A stretch of 13,167 nt of DNA from an uncultured Eubacteriales bacterium (GTDB taxonomy: Bacteria > Bacillota > Clostridia > Oscillospirales > Oscillospiraceae). Below the pieces are notes generated by a model that had not been told where the DNA came from, ran no database searches, and saw only the letters and a list, made by a program, of their open reading frames with translations. Numbering within the stretch: the stretch's first letter is position 1; each line of letters opens with the position of its first letter. Location: assembly GCA_900546485.1 (NCBI GenBank), contig URDK01000080.1:1-13167 (forward strand), written 5' to 3'. The position numbers and the translations under genes were made by a program. This document shows positions 12,435 to 13,167 of the stretch, piece by piece.

Positions 12435-13167
12435 TCAGTTCGCGCGCTCGGCGGCCTCTATGGTGTGCAGGGCGAGCACGGCGGTTGTCACGCGGCCCAC
12501 GCCTCCCGGCACGGGCGAGACGGCGGCGGCGATGCCCTCCGCTGCGGCGAAGTCCACGTCCCCGCGCAGGCCCTCGGGCGTCACGTTGGTGCCGACGTCG
12601 ACGACCACCTGCCCCGGCGCAAAGCAGTCCGCGCCGAGCAGTCCCGCGTGTCCCGCGGCGGCGACGACGATGTCGGAGGCCCGGCAGAGGCCGGGCAGGT
12701 CGCGCGTCTTGCTGTGGCAGAGCGTCACGGTGGCGTCCCGGGCGGTGAGCAGCATGGCGAGCGGGCGGCCCACCACGAGGCTGCGGCCCACGACGGCGAT
12801 GCGCTTGCCCGCGGGGTCGATGCCGTGGTAGTCGAGCAGCTCGAGCACCGCGCGGGCGGTGCAGGGCGCAAAGCCCTCGCCCGAGCCGGTGAACACCCCC
12901 GCGAGCGAGGCGGGGCTCACGCCGTCGACGTCCTTGGCCGCAGCGAGCTCCGCACAGGCGGCGCGCTCCGTCTTTTTGAAGGGCATGGGCCGGAGCAGCA
13001 GCGCCCCGTGTACGCCCGGCTCGGCGTTTATGCTGCGCACGGCGTGGAGCACGGCGTCCATGTGTGCGTTTTCGGGCAGCTCTATCGTGAAGGCCTCGAC
13101 GCCCGCGGCGGTGCAGGCCTTCTTGGCCGCGCGCTCGTAGGAGCGGCTCTCCTCCTGCGCGCCGACG
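12435..13167 (-). CDS. folD: FolD-family methylene-tetrahydrofolate dehydrogenase, 5' end beyond the window, cyclohydrolase residues replaced
   Basis: About 243 C-terminal residues are present; roughly 35-45 N-terminal ones lie outside. The frame is open to the right edge, so the ATG at 13061 is internal. The fold is clear: VGAQEES at the edge, KDVDG (substrate-binding Asp), GKRIAVVGRSLVVGRPLAMLL and TLCHSKT for the nucleotide, and the signature SPVPGGVGRVTTA. FolD converts methylene- to methenyl- to formyl-tetrahydrofolate. Here the YxxxK motif reads Y-E-R-A-A, with Ala at the catalytic Lys, and the usual VQLPLP reads LLRPMP, with Leu at the partner Gln. The signature Pro-Met is also Arg-Val. 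It may therefore be dehydrogenase-only. It ends 42 bases before the dehydrogenase gene. Confidence 0.88.
   Translation of the reverse strand, partial: VGAQEESRSYERAAKKACTAAGVEAFTIELPENAHMDAVLHAVRSINAEPGVHGALLLRPMPFKKTERAACAELAAAKDVDGVSPASLAGVFTGSGEGFAPCTARAVLELLDYHGIDPAGKRIAVVGRSLVVGRPLAMLLTARDATVTLCHSKTRDLPGLCRASDIVVAAAGHAGLLGADCFAPGQVVVDVGTNVTPEGLRGDVDFAAAEGIAAAVSPVPGGVGRVTTAVLALHTIEAAERAN

Overview
The window looks like a piece of a strictly anaerobic, GC-rich Firmicutes genome (Clostridia, Oscillospiraceae-like). I infer this from the oxygen-sensitive 2-hydroxyacyl-CoA dehydratase/benzoyl-CoA reductase system, the bifurcation-type ETF with an FAD-linked 2-hydroxyacid dehydrogenase, the CooC/CooT nickel-handling genes, the strong AGGAGG ribosome sites and the VanY peptidase. 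No marker gene fixes the species. Nearly all genes lie on the minus strand; only a two-gene unit at 4194-4720 is on the plus strand.

Region A (1-3970, minus): an operon of cooC-like ATPase, small dehydratase subunit, large dehydratase subunit and ASKHA activator, the last cut by the left edge. It is read from a promoter with a consensus-like -35 and an extended -10 (TTGAAA, 17 bp, TATTTT). The activator would use ATP to push one electron into the Fe-S dehydratase pair. The CooC-like P-loop ATPase at the head of the operon is unusual. The large subunit carries about 190 extra N-terminal residues.

Region B (4113-4809, plus): a divergent two-gene operon encoding a protein with a His/Cys-rich N-terminus and a CooT-family nickel protein. 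They are coupled by a TGATG overlap and end in a strong terminator. Back to back with cooC-like, they form a nickel-handling set (CooC, CooT, His-rich) without any carbon monoxide dehydrogenase in view.

Region C (4809-8025, minus): an OmpR-type response regulator, a histidine kinase and a one-pass membrane protein of unknown family overlap as one transcript. A VanY-type D,D-carboxypeptidase follows. Matching 11-bp-spaced direct repeats lie in front of the regulator and in front of vanY, which suggests that the regulator controls both itself and vanY.

Region D (8118-9095, minus): a single HSL-type alpha/beta hydrolase gene with its own extended -10 promoter.

Region E (9113-13167, minus): folD (5' end beyond the right edge), an FAD/metal 2-hydroxyacid (lactate-type) dehydrogenase, etfB and etfA, ending in a strong terminator. 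The Ldh-EtfBA set should couple 2-hydroxyacid oxidation to NAD and possibly ferredoxin. FolD places one-carbon metabolism in the same transcript, but its cyclohydrolase lysine and partner glutamine are replaced.

Read together, the ends of the window deal with 2-hydroxyacids and low-potential electrons, with one-carbon and nickel genes beside them. That is an inference from adjacency; substrates cannot be read from sequence.
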